NCBI GenBank assembly: GCA_004151065.3
Contig: NWUY0300069800.1
Coordinates: 1-14,784 of the forward strand
Length of the DNA: 14,784 nucleotides
Source: Larix sibirica
Taxonomy: Eukaryota > Streptophyta > Pinopsida > Pinales > Pinaceae
Reading direction: 5' to 3'
Position 1 is the stretch's first letter, and each line of letters starts with the position of its first letter. A program made the translations under genes and the position numbers. Under the pieces are notes generated by a model. It saw nothing but the letters and a program-made list of their open reading frames with translations. It had not been told where the DNA came from and did not search any database. Positions 8,291-14,784 of the stretch are shown here, one piece after another.

Positions 8291-8333
8291 GCCAACATAA
8301 TAACTAAAAAGTTATTATTTTGCATTAATCAAG
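8281..8333. repeat. Strong 53-nt inverted repeat (hairpin)
   Basis: CTTGATTAATGC (8281-8292) pairs perfectly with GCATTAATCAAG (8322-8333). ATAATAACT (8297-8305) pairs with AGTTATTAT (8310-8318), with a 4/3-nt internal bulge and a 4-nt A loop, giving 21 base pairs in all. No flanking target duplication, gene or poly-U tract explains it. It may be a small foldback element remnant. Confidence 0.8.
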
Positions 8334-8477
8334 AGAGAAATCTGCACATGACATGCTTTACAGATGGCAATAACTAGCTCTTGTGATTTGCTGTGCTCTG
8401 CATAAGGGTATCCAGATCATTATTGGAGATTCCAAATTTGGAAGACACTAGCATAGTAATGAGCTATGTTTCAACTT

Positions 8478-9260
8478 TCAACTATTAGCCAAAATTACCC
8501 CAGAAAACAAATTTTGTTCAATTACAGGATCAAACCCAAAAGGGTAAGAAGTGGATAAACCAAAATATTCAATACTTCCACAAAACTCAGTTGCAATGAT
8601 CTGCTCAATCTTCCCAAGAAGTGGGAGTTCCAGAAGGTGCCAGCACTGGAGGTGATGAAAATTTGCTCCCCAGGTTTGAGAACTGGGAGGTGAGAAGTCC
8701 AATGTGACAATCCTTATGGTTTTACCTTTATTGAGCCCCTGGATGTGAATGGATCTCTTGTTTAGGCTATTCAACGTCTTTGGCAATGAAGAAGAAATTG
8801 ATTTAAGATTTGGTAAATCCCCACAACATAAAGGATCTAGCGAGAGACCCCATTTGTCACAATAACAGATTGAACATTGGGGATTTTGCTATTTGTGAAT
8901 GCCTCAATCCACAACAAACATTCTTTATCTAAAGCTTCCCAATAGGAAGGAGAGAGTGCCCTTGAAAAATAAGTTGAGATAGCCTACTCAATTATCCTTC
9001 AGACCTTCTTCTAGAGCACAGGATTTGGTCCTAGTCCCTCCTTGAGGATGGCTCCACTATCTCAAAAGACATATATCTTCCCATTGTGCAAAGGAAGAAA
9101 ATCCCCCTCCTCACTAGAATAAAGCCATGATCTATGGGAGTAGAGATGTAATGCAAATAGCAGATTGGCATCCTCATAAGAAACCACCAAATCATCTGGA
9201 TGATTAAAAGCCACACCATCTAAACCATGAGCAGTATCAAGCTGTGCTAGAAACTCATGG
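8478..9260 (-). pseudogene. Unidentified coding-like minus-strand sequence, broken
   Basis: Downstream of the second LINE ORF1 relic, the minus strand keeps a protein-like character. A run at about 9254-9065 reads EFLAQLDTAHGLDGVAFNHP, then SYEDANLLFALHLY and EEGDFLPLHNGKIYVF, and ends in a stop. A second run lies near 8950-8850 (YWEALDKECLLWIEAFTNS), and a 102-codon frame at 8478-8786 contains FCGSIEYFGLSTSYPFGFDP. Stops and frameshifts separate them. I do not recognise a family. It may be the C-terminal part or 3' region of the LINE, or another decayed element. Even the order as one gene is inference. Confidence 0.35.
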
Positions 9261-9321
9261 TATATGCAATGCTTTCAGACAAATCCCCTAGGCAGTCATT
9301 ATAGCAGAGTCAATTATCAGA

Positions 9322-9472
9322 ACCAACGTATCTATTTTGCAGGATGAACCTGACTCCTTGTCAAGACGCCCTTCAAGAACTAGAGGCATCCAATCAACCC
9401 TCATAACCAACATATCTACTTTACAGGATGAACCTGAGTCCTTGTTAAGTTGCCCTTAAAGAACTAGAGGCA
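9322..9472. repeat. 84-bp tandem duplication in LINE ORF1 tail
   Basis: ACCAAC(G/A)TATCTA(T/C)TTT through AACTAGAGGCA occurs at 9322-9388 and again at 9406-9472, period 84 = 28 codons. On the minus strand both units read in the same frame (PLVL-G-L-K-SGSSCK-D-LV). Scattered mismatches show that it is not recent. Confidence 0.85.
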
Positions 9473-9552
9473 GTTCTGTGGGTGAAGAGCTATCGACTGC
9501 AGCAAGCCCTTCCACTGAATCTTTAAGCTCAGTATCAGGGCCCCCTAAGTAT

Positions 9553-9606
9553 CACCACAATCCTAATTTGATCTACCTACACCACAATCCTAATTTGATC
9601 TACTTA
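9553..9606. repeat. 27-bp tandem duplication
   Basis: Two adjacent 27-bp units (9553-9579, 9580-9606) begin CACCACAATCCTAATTTGAT and differ at one base. The period is 9 codons, so the LINE ORF1 frame on the minus strand is kept. Confidence 0.9.
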
Positions 9607-10140
9607 TACCTCTCTTGCGCTTGTATGCAGTTTCTCTTCTAGGGCAGTTTTGGAGAATATGATTATATGCCTAACAATGTGGCAAAAATGACACCTGAAC
9701 AAAATCCTTTCATAAATGATTTCCTAGGTCCACTCCTCATCACATTCCAGGGAAATCTTATCAAGAAGTCCCTTGTTCGTATCCATTCGCACCAATATTT
9801 GAGGAATGCCTTTCATACACTCTGAAGCAGCACAATAGAAAGAGCCCAAAGTGTCTAATGGCTTTCAGGATCTTTGGTTGCCATAAGTGAAGCTGCAAAC
9901 ATGCTAGATGAACCCATGGATATTGAGGATCTCTCCTTGTTGAGGAAGAGTTGAACTGCTCATTCTATGGGAGAAGAACCCACCTAATGTCACAACCTCT
10001 CTCTATGCTGAGGTTTCAGAGTTAAAAAAACCTAAAGAGGGTTGAGATTTTTATATTTCCTTTATCCAGAGCATTCCATGATTGCCTGATCCAGTGAAGA
10101 ATTTTGGGCAATGGTGGCTTCCTTCTGCAGAAATACCCTA

Positions 10141-10577
10141 TCAATACCCTCTTCTGCAGAACCACAACCACTTCCAAAATACAATCATGTGGCAGTGAGA
10201 TATTCAGATCACCATTCTGAACTTGAAGGCATCATTTCCTTCTTGAATCGAGACACTCCCCCTTGTTAGAGCCTGTGCTATGGGGCTATTTGCTAACTCC
10301 ATTCTCCTCCATGCCTTTCCTCCGGCAAAACCCTAGCCACCCTTCCTCTTTGGTCTCCATCTGCTTTGAAATTTTATGGGAAGCAATCCAAAGAATAATT
10401 AGTGTTAATAATGTAATTACTATTGATGTTATAAATAATAAAGAATATCATAAATAAAAGTTAATAAAAATTTAATAATGGGTATGCCTTGCTCATTTTT
10501 CTTCTTATGCAGCACACTGGTTGCACTGTCATTAGTTCGGTATGTTGATGGAATGTTCCTTTCTGCATGATATTAAG
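10141..10577. other. Unassigned sequence before the primer-binding-site-like motif
   Basis: The left part may be the decayed N-terminus of the second LINE ORF1 (minus). The right part (about 10380-10577) is AT-rich, then T/C-rich, and could be the end of an LTR, but no TG...CA borders or repeat partner was found. An open frame at 10263-10457 has no recognisable content. Confidence 0.3.
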
Positions 10578-10590
10578 TGGTATTAGAGCA
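10578..10590 (+). other. Possible retrotransposon primer-binding site
   Basis: TGGTATTAGAGCA differs by one transition from the plant tRNA-iMet primer-binding site TGGTATCAGAGC. It would make the following tandem repeat part of an LTR-element leader on the plus strand. No convincing LTR end (CA) abuts it and no gag or pol follows, so this stays tentative. Confidence 0.35.
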
Positions 10591-10691
10591 AAATTATGGT
10601 ACCTGTAGGCTGTGACTCTACTCATCTTCTAAATCCAACTTTCTCATTCATGCTGTGCTAATCTTTCCTTTATCATTTATCCCTCGGCTAC

Positions 10692-11012
10692 ACTATATGC
10701 CTCCTTTCCTTCTCTTGTTGTTCCCTTTGCCCACAGAGTCATTTCTTATTCTCTATCATCTGTTCTCCCCTGTTCTAAGCTACCTCATCTGTGTTTTTTC
10801 CCTTTGTGTTGTCCAAGCCGTTTCCATTATCTATTTCTTGCCTTGCGCCAACTCATACTTTTGTCACATAAATGTTGTGAGCGTAGCATTGCTATTTGCT
10901 TCAGAAGTTGGCTGCATCCACACATCTTCAGCTTTCATTCCACTGTCATTCACCAATGCTGCCTCATGTTGTTTGTACTCCTACTTTTTTGTTGTATGAT
11001 GTTCCACATTTA
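10692..11012. repeat. Tandem repeat unit, copy A (321 bp)
   Basis: Begins ACTATATGCCTCCTTTCCTT and runs through a T/C-rich stretch (TTCTCTATCATCTG, AAGCTACCTCATCTGTG), GTCACATAAATGTTGTGAGC, and CACTGTCATTCACCAATGC, ending near GATGTTCCACATT. The next unit starts at 11013. Open frames seen inside both copies are a by-product of the T/C-rich composition. This copy serves as the uninterrupted version of copy B. Confidence 0.85.
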
Positions 11013-11197
11013 ACTATGCCTCCTTTCCTTATCTTGTTGTTCCCTGTGCCCACAGAGTCATATCTTATTCTCTATCATCTGCTCTCCCCTGTTCTAAGCT
11101 ACCTCATCTGTGTTTTTTCCCTTTGTGTTGTTCAATCTGTTTCCATTATCAATTTCTCGCCTTGCACTGACTCATACTTTGTCACATAAGTGTTGTG
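11013..11197. repeat. Tandem repeat unit, copy B, left part
   Basis: Closely matches 10692-10880 of copy A (ACTATGCCTCCTTTCCTT to GTCACATAAGTGTTGTG). It is interrupted by the hAT-like element at 11198 and resumes at 12280. Confidence 0.85.
11190..11197. repeat. Target-site duplication, left copy (GTGTTGTG)
   Basis: Exact 8-bp copy repeated at 12272-12279. Copy A of the tandem repeat has a single ATGTTGTG at this place, confirming it as the target. Confidence 0.9.
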
Positions 11198-11475
11198 CTA
11201 AGTCACAGGGTTCACTGAATTTGAACCTTGAAGTTTGACATTCGGCGAACCTCGAAAAAAATTTGAATTCATTTTGGTTTGGTAATGAAATTCATGGGTT
11301 TCACTGTACAACATGGTTTTGAAGGGTGAAACTTAATGGTAGGCTGCAGATGTGTTGGCCTTTCTTATCAAATAGGTTTCGGAGCTTCCAAAAGTATTGA
11401 GAATTTTATATACGCGGAGAAAGCTACGCAGTCCAGTTGGAAACTTGGCAATAAACCCCAATTGGCGTGCATTTC

Positions 11476-11631
11476 TATAAATCCAAATTTCAATAATTTA
11501 AATTGAGTGTCGCGAGACAGAAAATAGCACCAGATTTTCATCAACGGCATTGGTAGACTGTGGTTGGTGTGTGCCTGTGACTCGAGTATTCATTTCCATC
11601 TATAGCAATGGGTATACTGGGACCTGGGTCG
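11476..11631 (+). other. Possible captured promoter, 5' leader and short first exon
   Basis: TATAAAT at 11476-11482 is followed by a CpG-containing leader and an ATG at 11608. Eight codons (MGILGPGS) run to 11631, directly followed by a consensus donor GTGAGTATT. This order (TATA, leader of about 100 nt, ATG, short first exon, donor) resembles the 5' end of a plant gene carried inside a non-autonomous hAT element. I do not recognise the gene. The reading is inference, and each motif alone could be chance. Confidence 0.35.
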
Positions 11632-11700
11632 GTGAGTATTCCTTTCTGCGTCGACAAAATTTTAGGGACATTTAAATAATTTCCTGGGAAGAATAATGTA

Positions 11701-11859
11701 ATGGTTAATAAAACCAGTGAAGTCGAGGAGATCCCTCTGTTGAATGAGAATCTATCGACCGGATTGTGTGCAGATTACATAATAGACGTTGGCAGATTCC
11801 TTTGTTCATGGCACCGTGCTGACGGGTATCTAGTTACTCTTTTCTTTACAATGTTTTAA
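11701..11859 (+). CDS. Small open frame inside the hAT-like element, possible captured exon
   Basis: ATG at 11701, 52 codons to TAA at 11857-11859: MVNKTSEVEEIPLLNENL, then CADYIIDVGRFLCSWHRADG and a hydrophobic end. The first 40 codons look protein-like: an acidic start, then mixed hydrophobic and charged residues, with CpG-containing codons. A donor-like GGTATCT follows RADG at 11823-11829, so a captured exon ending there is as likely as a small gene. No family is recognised. It lies 70 bp after the donor at 11632. Confidence 0.3.
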   Translation: MVNKTSEVEEIPLLNENLSTGLCADYIIDVGRFLCSWHRADGYLVTLFFTMF

Positions 11860-12180
11860 TTTGTAAATCGTGATTGTATTTTTTATAACATATTATAAAA
11901 TTTCATTGTTAGATTCTAAATTTTTTTTATTGTTAGATTGTTAAATATTTTTTTAACAGATTGACTCACTAGCTTAGATTAAATTCATATGTTATATATT
12001 TTGTATTAATTGTTTTCTATATATTAATTATATAGGTACTAATTATACATTTAAATATATAGGCATAAAGCATTATATTTAAATGTGCAATATGTTATTT
12101 ATTATATATAAAATATAAAAACATAGTTGATATGTTAATATTTTATAAAATATTATATTTCGAATATAATCGAATTTGAT
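11860..12180. other. AT-rich right-hand interior of the hAT-like element
   Basis: Runs of ATATTT, TTATAT and TTTTTTAT; no frame or signal. It corresponds in position to the AT-rich blocks of the elements at 1460-2686 and 14065 onward. Confidence 0.6.
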
Positions 12181-12271
12181 GCTGAACCTTATTTCAAACT
12201 TCATTGGAAAATTTGAATCCGAATCGAACTTTATCTGAACTTGAACCCAAACCATGCGAGTCGCGACATAG

Positions 12272-12279
12272 GTGTTGTG
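12272..12279. repeat. Target-site duplication, right copy (GTGTTGTG)
   Basis: Exact right copy of the 8-bp duplication. The tandem repeat continues at 12280 with AGCGTAGCATTGCTAT, as in copy A. Confidence 0.9.
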
Positions 12280-12380
12280 AGCGTAGCATTGCTATATGCT
12301 CAGAAGTTGGCTGCATCCTTACATCTTCAGTTTTCATTCCACTGTCATTCACCAATGCTGCCTCATGTTCCACACTTAAC
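12280..12380. repeat. Tandem repeat unit, copy B, right part
   Basis: Matches copy A from AGCGTAGCATTGCTAT through CCAATGCTGCCTCATGTT and CCACACTTAAC. It lacks about 33 bp found in copy A (GTTTGTACTCC...GTATG) that lie between two ATGTT repeats. That suggests a microhomology deletion here or an insertion in copy A. Confidence 0.85.
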
Positions 12381-14064
12381 ATAACTATTCTCACTCATCA
12401 TAGAAGTGGAAAATTTATAAATGTTTGAGGAAAATTATACTAAAATATTCTTTATTTAGTCTTTCCTTTTTTTATTTTCAAATTCAATCCTAAGCTCTTG
12501 GGAAATGACCTGATTAAAAATAAGTGTCAATTCAAGTTTTTCATGGGATTTGACTCAAATGACATACCTTCTTCCTCTTTCAAGGTAAGGCTTATTTATT
12601 CATGCCATGGGATGTGTTCCTGCATTCCTATTATGTCCAAATGAAGTGAATTGAAAGAACAACAGTGTTTATTTTTGAGTTAAAAAGGTTGGATCAGTTT
12701 TTTTAATTGAGTTTGGGTTGTCAAGCCAAGATGTGCCCTTTTGGGTTCACTCTTTGCTGAGTTAACGCTGAAGTAGGCCTGTTACAGGATGGTTCCAGTG
12801 TTTTCTGGGGCCCAGTAAGCTGCAAAATGTCTGGGTGTTTTGTGGCTTGTTGAGGAGAGTCCCAGGAATGTTTCCACAGCATGCTGGGGATTGGCTGTGA
12901 ACTGTGTGAACATTCCCAACGTTCCCGTTGCTGTTCTTGGCCAAGATGAGATATAGCCTACCCATCCTGAATTTTACTGGGATGTGGGAAGCGCTGGTAT
13001 GGGTCCCCCAATGGTGGGGATGTGTTCTGATGCTATATAGTGAAGAATGTATTAGTTAGTGTAGTTCAAATCAGTTGTGTCCATCTGGCACTGTCGATTC
13101 TGAATCAGCTTGGCCCAAAATTGAGTTGCCAAGTCAAAGTTAGCAGAGTTAGCAGCCAAGTCAACAAAGTTCAGTCAGACCTAAAATCCTTACTTTGAGT
13201 CATATACTTGAGCCTTCTAGTAGGGTCCAGGCAAAGAAACCTTGACAATTAAAAAAATAAGTAAAAAGTAAAACAGCACTACCTAAATCCCGAGCCACTT
13301 TCCTAAAAGATTCTCTTACCTTCCCCATCTCGTTTCACTTCTCAAAACTTGAATTTGAATTCTTTGGAGCTGAAGAAAACTCTGCCTGGCAGCCTGCAAT
13401 TGGAGCTGATTTGGAGCCTCAGTGATGATGACCCTGATGAGTCTTGGAGGACTTTTATGGAACTCTATATCTGGGCATTGCCATTTTTATCATACGATTG
13501 ATATTTTTCTGCATAACTCATACTGTAATTATCATCATTTTCTTTTTTGTATGACAGAAAAGAGTACATTTACCATATTCTCTTACTTACCGTGTGTTTC
13601 CCGTCTCTTTGTGATCATTGCTATGATTTAAGATCATTTGGAATTTCATTCAAATTATTTAATGATCCTTGGAGATTTATGAAAACTGGACATCATCCAT
13701 TTCCCAACCAAATCCTTTGAAAGAAACGGCAGTTGGATGAATCCTGTGGCAGATTGTGTATACCACCTGTGACAGATTTTGCACTGGAAACTCTGAATGG
13801 GCACGAACAAGATATAAAAAAGCATTAAACTCTAATCACCAAAAAGCTTCTAAATGGAAGGGTAGTATATTGTCTTCAATGAAGATATATGTTCGCAGTT
13901 TTTATTTATGATTATCATTATAATTTATAAATTATTTTGTTTTCTATAATTTTTTTGAAATACCAATCTTGATGAATCCTCTAATCTTAAATGCTTGAAC
14001 CTGCATTTGCTACTGAACCCATGCTTTTGCTTTTTTGTTGTTCATGCAGTGCACTTGTCTGCAC
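12381..14064. other. Stretch without a recognisable gene
   Basis: No domain, RNA gene or repeat border was identified. Open frames at 12762-12965 (-) and 13422-13631 (+) lack family features. A short plus-strand run near 13387-13490 (SLSDDDPDESWRTFMEL) looks faintly protein-like but is not supported by splice sites or an element context. The T-rich and GCAG-containing end (about 14020-14064) resembles 10500-10535 (ATGCAG, CACTTG/CACTGG, TGCAC) and may be a shared repeat. Confidence 0.35.
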
Positions 14065-14139
14065 CTAAGTCACAGGGTTCGGCAGATTTTAACCATGAGG
14101 TTCAAAATTCGCCGAACCTTTAAAAAAAAATTGAGTTCG

Positions 14140-14410
14140 TTGGAATTCGTCCCTAGTTCGACTTCGAACCCGTCGTGATTTTTACCGGTGTGAACCCTGC
14201 TACTGCCCGACGAGAACCTCACCACTGCGAACCTTGCCGTTAGTCTTAGTTGAACCCTGTCGTTGCTTGTTTCCAGCTTTACAGTCGCGAACCATGCTGC
14301 TATCGGTCGCCAGCCTACTACTCACACCCTGCCGTCAATATTACTCACCCGTGATCTCCTGCTATCAGTCTTAAACCACAGCTCGTAAACCCTGCTACCC
14401 AGTCGTCATC
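14140..14410. repeat. Degenerate GAACC-type minisatellite
   Basis: GAACCCTGCTAC-like words recur at irregular 17-40 bp spacing: GAACCCGTCGTG, GAACCCTGCTAC, GAACCTCACCAC, GAACCTTGCCGT, GAACCCTGTCGT, GAACCATGCTGC, then ACACCCTGCCGT, AAACCCTGCTAC. Another AAACCCTGCTACC lies at 14592. Several units carry the same C(T/C)GC(T/C)A(C/T) tail, so they appear to be diverged copies of one motif. Confidence 0.65.
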
Positions 14411-14625
14411 AGTTTAAACCGCCACTACTCTCGATCCCCATCGACTAGGTTATAATAAATACAAAAATTATGTATTACGCTTTTATATTTGAGTTTTTTT
14501 GGTTTCGTTGCTCTAATGCGGAAATATAGAGAAGGAATTGGGGATTATTTTTAAATTTTAATAATGCCATTGGGTTATGTCTATTTATCGTAAACCCTGC
14601 TACCAATTATTAAATTATTAATATG

Positions 14626-14737
14626 TTTATTTATGATGATTTTTACTCGTATTTGTTTACCTATGTTGATTTTTAATATACTTTATTTATGATGATTTTT
14701 ACTCATATTTGTTTATCTATGTTGATTTTTAATATAT
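14626..14737. repeat. 56-bp tandem duplication
   Basis: Two adjacent 56-bp units (14626-14681, 14682-14737), both beginning TTTATTTATGATGATTTTTA and differing at only about three positions. They lie in the AT-rich part of the third hAT-like element. Confidence 0.9.
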
Positions 14738-14784
14738 TATGTTATTATTTATTTTGCAGTTTATATATATTTATATTTTGAAAA

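Larger units (their letters stand above)
6316..8470. other. Long stretch without a recognisable gene
   Basis: Several open frames of about 60-70 codons occur on both strands (6581-6772, 6906-7091, 7519-7731). None shows a domain, codon pattern or splice context. It is probably intron or decayed repeat sequence. A 20-bp tandem duplication (6568-6607) and a hairpin (8281-8333) are listed separately. Confidence 0.45.
9288..10140 (-). pseudogene. Second LINE ORF1 relic (DUF4283 plus CCHC knuckle)
   Basis: Read minus from about 10093: WIRQSWNALDKGNIKISTL, a long quasi-open DUF4283 stretch, then PWVHLACLQLHLWQPKILKA, which aligns with the WVRLP-LPLHLW-ILKAIG core of the domain. After a frameshift near 9810 comes IPQILVRMDTNKGLLDKISL, then YERILFRCHFCHIVRHIIIFS. 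The latter is a zf-CCHC_4-type knuckle (Cys codons 9693-9691 and 9684-9682, His 9669-9667). In it the Gly before His is Arg and the last Cys is Ser. A Ser/Glu-rich tail follows (PDTELKDSVEGLAAVDSSSP) with two in-frame tandem duplications, ending at a TAG near 9288. Stops and at least one frameshift make it a dead copy. It is diverged from the ORF1 at 1063-3315, so it is a separate insertion. Confidence 0.75.
11198..12271. mobile_element. Non-autonomous hAT-like DNA transposon (1074 bp) with gene-like interior
   Basis: Flanked by exact 8-bp duplications GTGTTGTG and inserted in copy B of a tandem repeat; copy A gives the empty site. Termini are CTAAGTCAC on the left and CTATGTCGC on the right (reverse complement), seven of nine bases matching. 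Both subterminal regions carry repeated GAACC, GGTTC or CGAA motifs: 11209-11260 (GGTTC, GAACC, GAACC) and 12160-12250 (CGAA, GAACC, GAAC, GAACCC). Such clusters are typical of hAT transposase binding sites. The element encodes no transposase. The middle (about 11390-11830) has noticeably more CpG than the neighbouring DNA and a promoter/first-exon-like layout; the right part (11860-12180) is very AT-rich. A relative begins at 14065. Confidence 0.88.
14065..14784. mobile_element. Left part of a third hAT-like element, related to 11198-12271
   Basis: Starts CTAAGTCACAGGGTTC, identical over 16 bases to the left end of the element at 11198. It then follows the same order (TTTGAACC or TTTTAACC, ATTCG(G/C)CGAACCT, an A-run, TTGA(A/G)TTC) at moderate divergence. 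The 8 bases before it (14057-14064, GTCTGCAC) would be its target duplication; the right end lies beyond the window. A CpG-rich block of degenerate GAACC repeats (about 14150-14410) is followed by an AT-rich block, the same layout as the other elements. No transposase frame is visible. Confidence 0.7.

Noticed and set aside
9340-9550. Plus-strand exon-like stretch after TATTTTGCAG and ACTTTACAG, rich in Ser/Arg/Pro.
   Set aside because: The same DNA reads better on the minus strand as the tail of LINE ORF1, continuous with DUF4283 and the CCHC knuckle. The plus-strand acceptors are an effect of the 84-bp duplication.
10655-11189. Overlapping plus-strand frames of 69-114 codons rich in Leu, Phe, Ser and Pro.
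   Set aside because: They come from a T/C-rich tandem repeat; the hydrophobic translation reflects composition, and the two copies do not keep one frame intact.
13387-13631. Protein-like run SLSDDDPDESWRTFMEL and an overlapping 69-codon frame.
   Set aside because: No family match known to me, no splice signals that fit, and the two are in different frames.
5518-14784. Candidate for TON1 exon 3 (LisH segment after ASPSG).
   Set aside because: No stretch encoding a RLL-ALI-EYL-like start after an acceptor was found.

Overview
The window reads as plant nuclear DNA, most likely from a large-genome gymnosperm such as a conifer. That is inference: one short, well-conserved plant exon sits among many kilobases of decayed and nested transposable elements, the background is AT-rich and CpG-poor, and there is no dense gene set. 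No bacterial operon, rRNA, tRNA or CRISPR array is visible. Almost every open frame of 60-114 codons is non-coding noise or a shadow of a decayed element.

The only host-gene segment I recognise is one 133-bp exon (5385-5517, + strand) of a TONNEAU1 (TON1, FOP-like, cortical microtubule/preprophase band) gene. It has good splice sites and an intact frame. No other TON1 exon is visible, so if the gene is whole, its flanking introns exceed about 5.3 kb and 9.2 kb and the rest of the window is intron filled with mobile elements.

Layout. 1-340: AT-rich DNA ending in the terminus of a hAT-like element. 1063-3315: minus-strand LINE ORF1 relic (DUF4283 plus CCHC knuckle), split by a 1227-bp hAT-like element (1460-2686) flanked by an exact 8-bp duplication. 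3338-4951: minus-strand LTR-retrotransposon remnant with a putative LTR (about 4331-4951), a primer-binding site and a broken Ty3/gypsy-type gag, but no pol. 5385-5517: TON1 exon. 5936-6315: plus-strand LINE reverse-transcriptase tail (zf-RVT). 6316-8470: no recognisable gene; a short tandem duplication and a strong 53-nt hairpin. 8478-10140: minus-strand second LINE ORF1 relic with two in-frame tandem duplications, followed by unidentified coding-like sequence. 10578-12380: a possible primer-binding site, then a two-copy 321-bp tandem repeat whose second copy is split by a second hAT-like element (11198-12271) with an exact 8-bp duplication. 12381-14064: nothing recognised. 14065 to the end: left part of another element related to the second hAT-like one, with GAACC-rich degenerate repeats and a 56-bp tandem duplication.

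The most interesting signal is a set of short non-autonomous hAT-like elements. Two have clear boundaries because the interrupted sequence can be read across them: in one case a protein frame resumes, in the other a sister repeat supplies the empty site. They share CTAAGT(T/C)AC-type termini but carry different subterminal motifs (GGATCC versus GAACC). Their interiors are relatively CpG-rich and look promoter- or exon-like: one holds three G-boxes, the other a TATA-ATG-splice-donor arrangement. This raises the possibility of captured host promoters or first exons.
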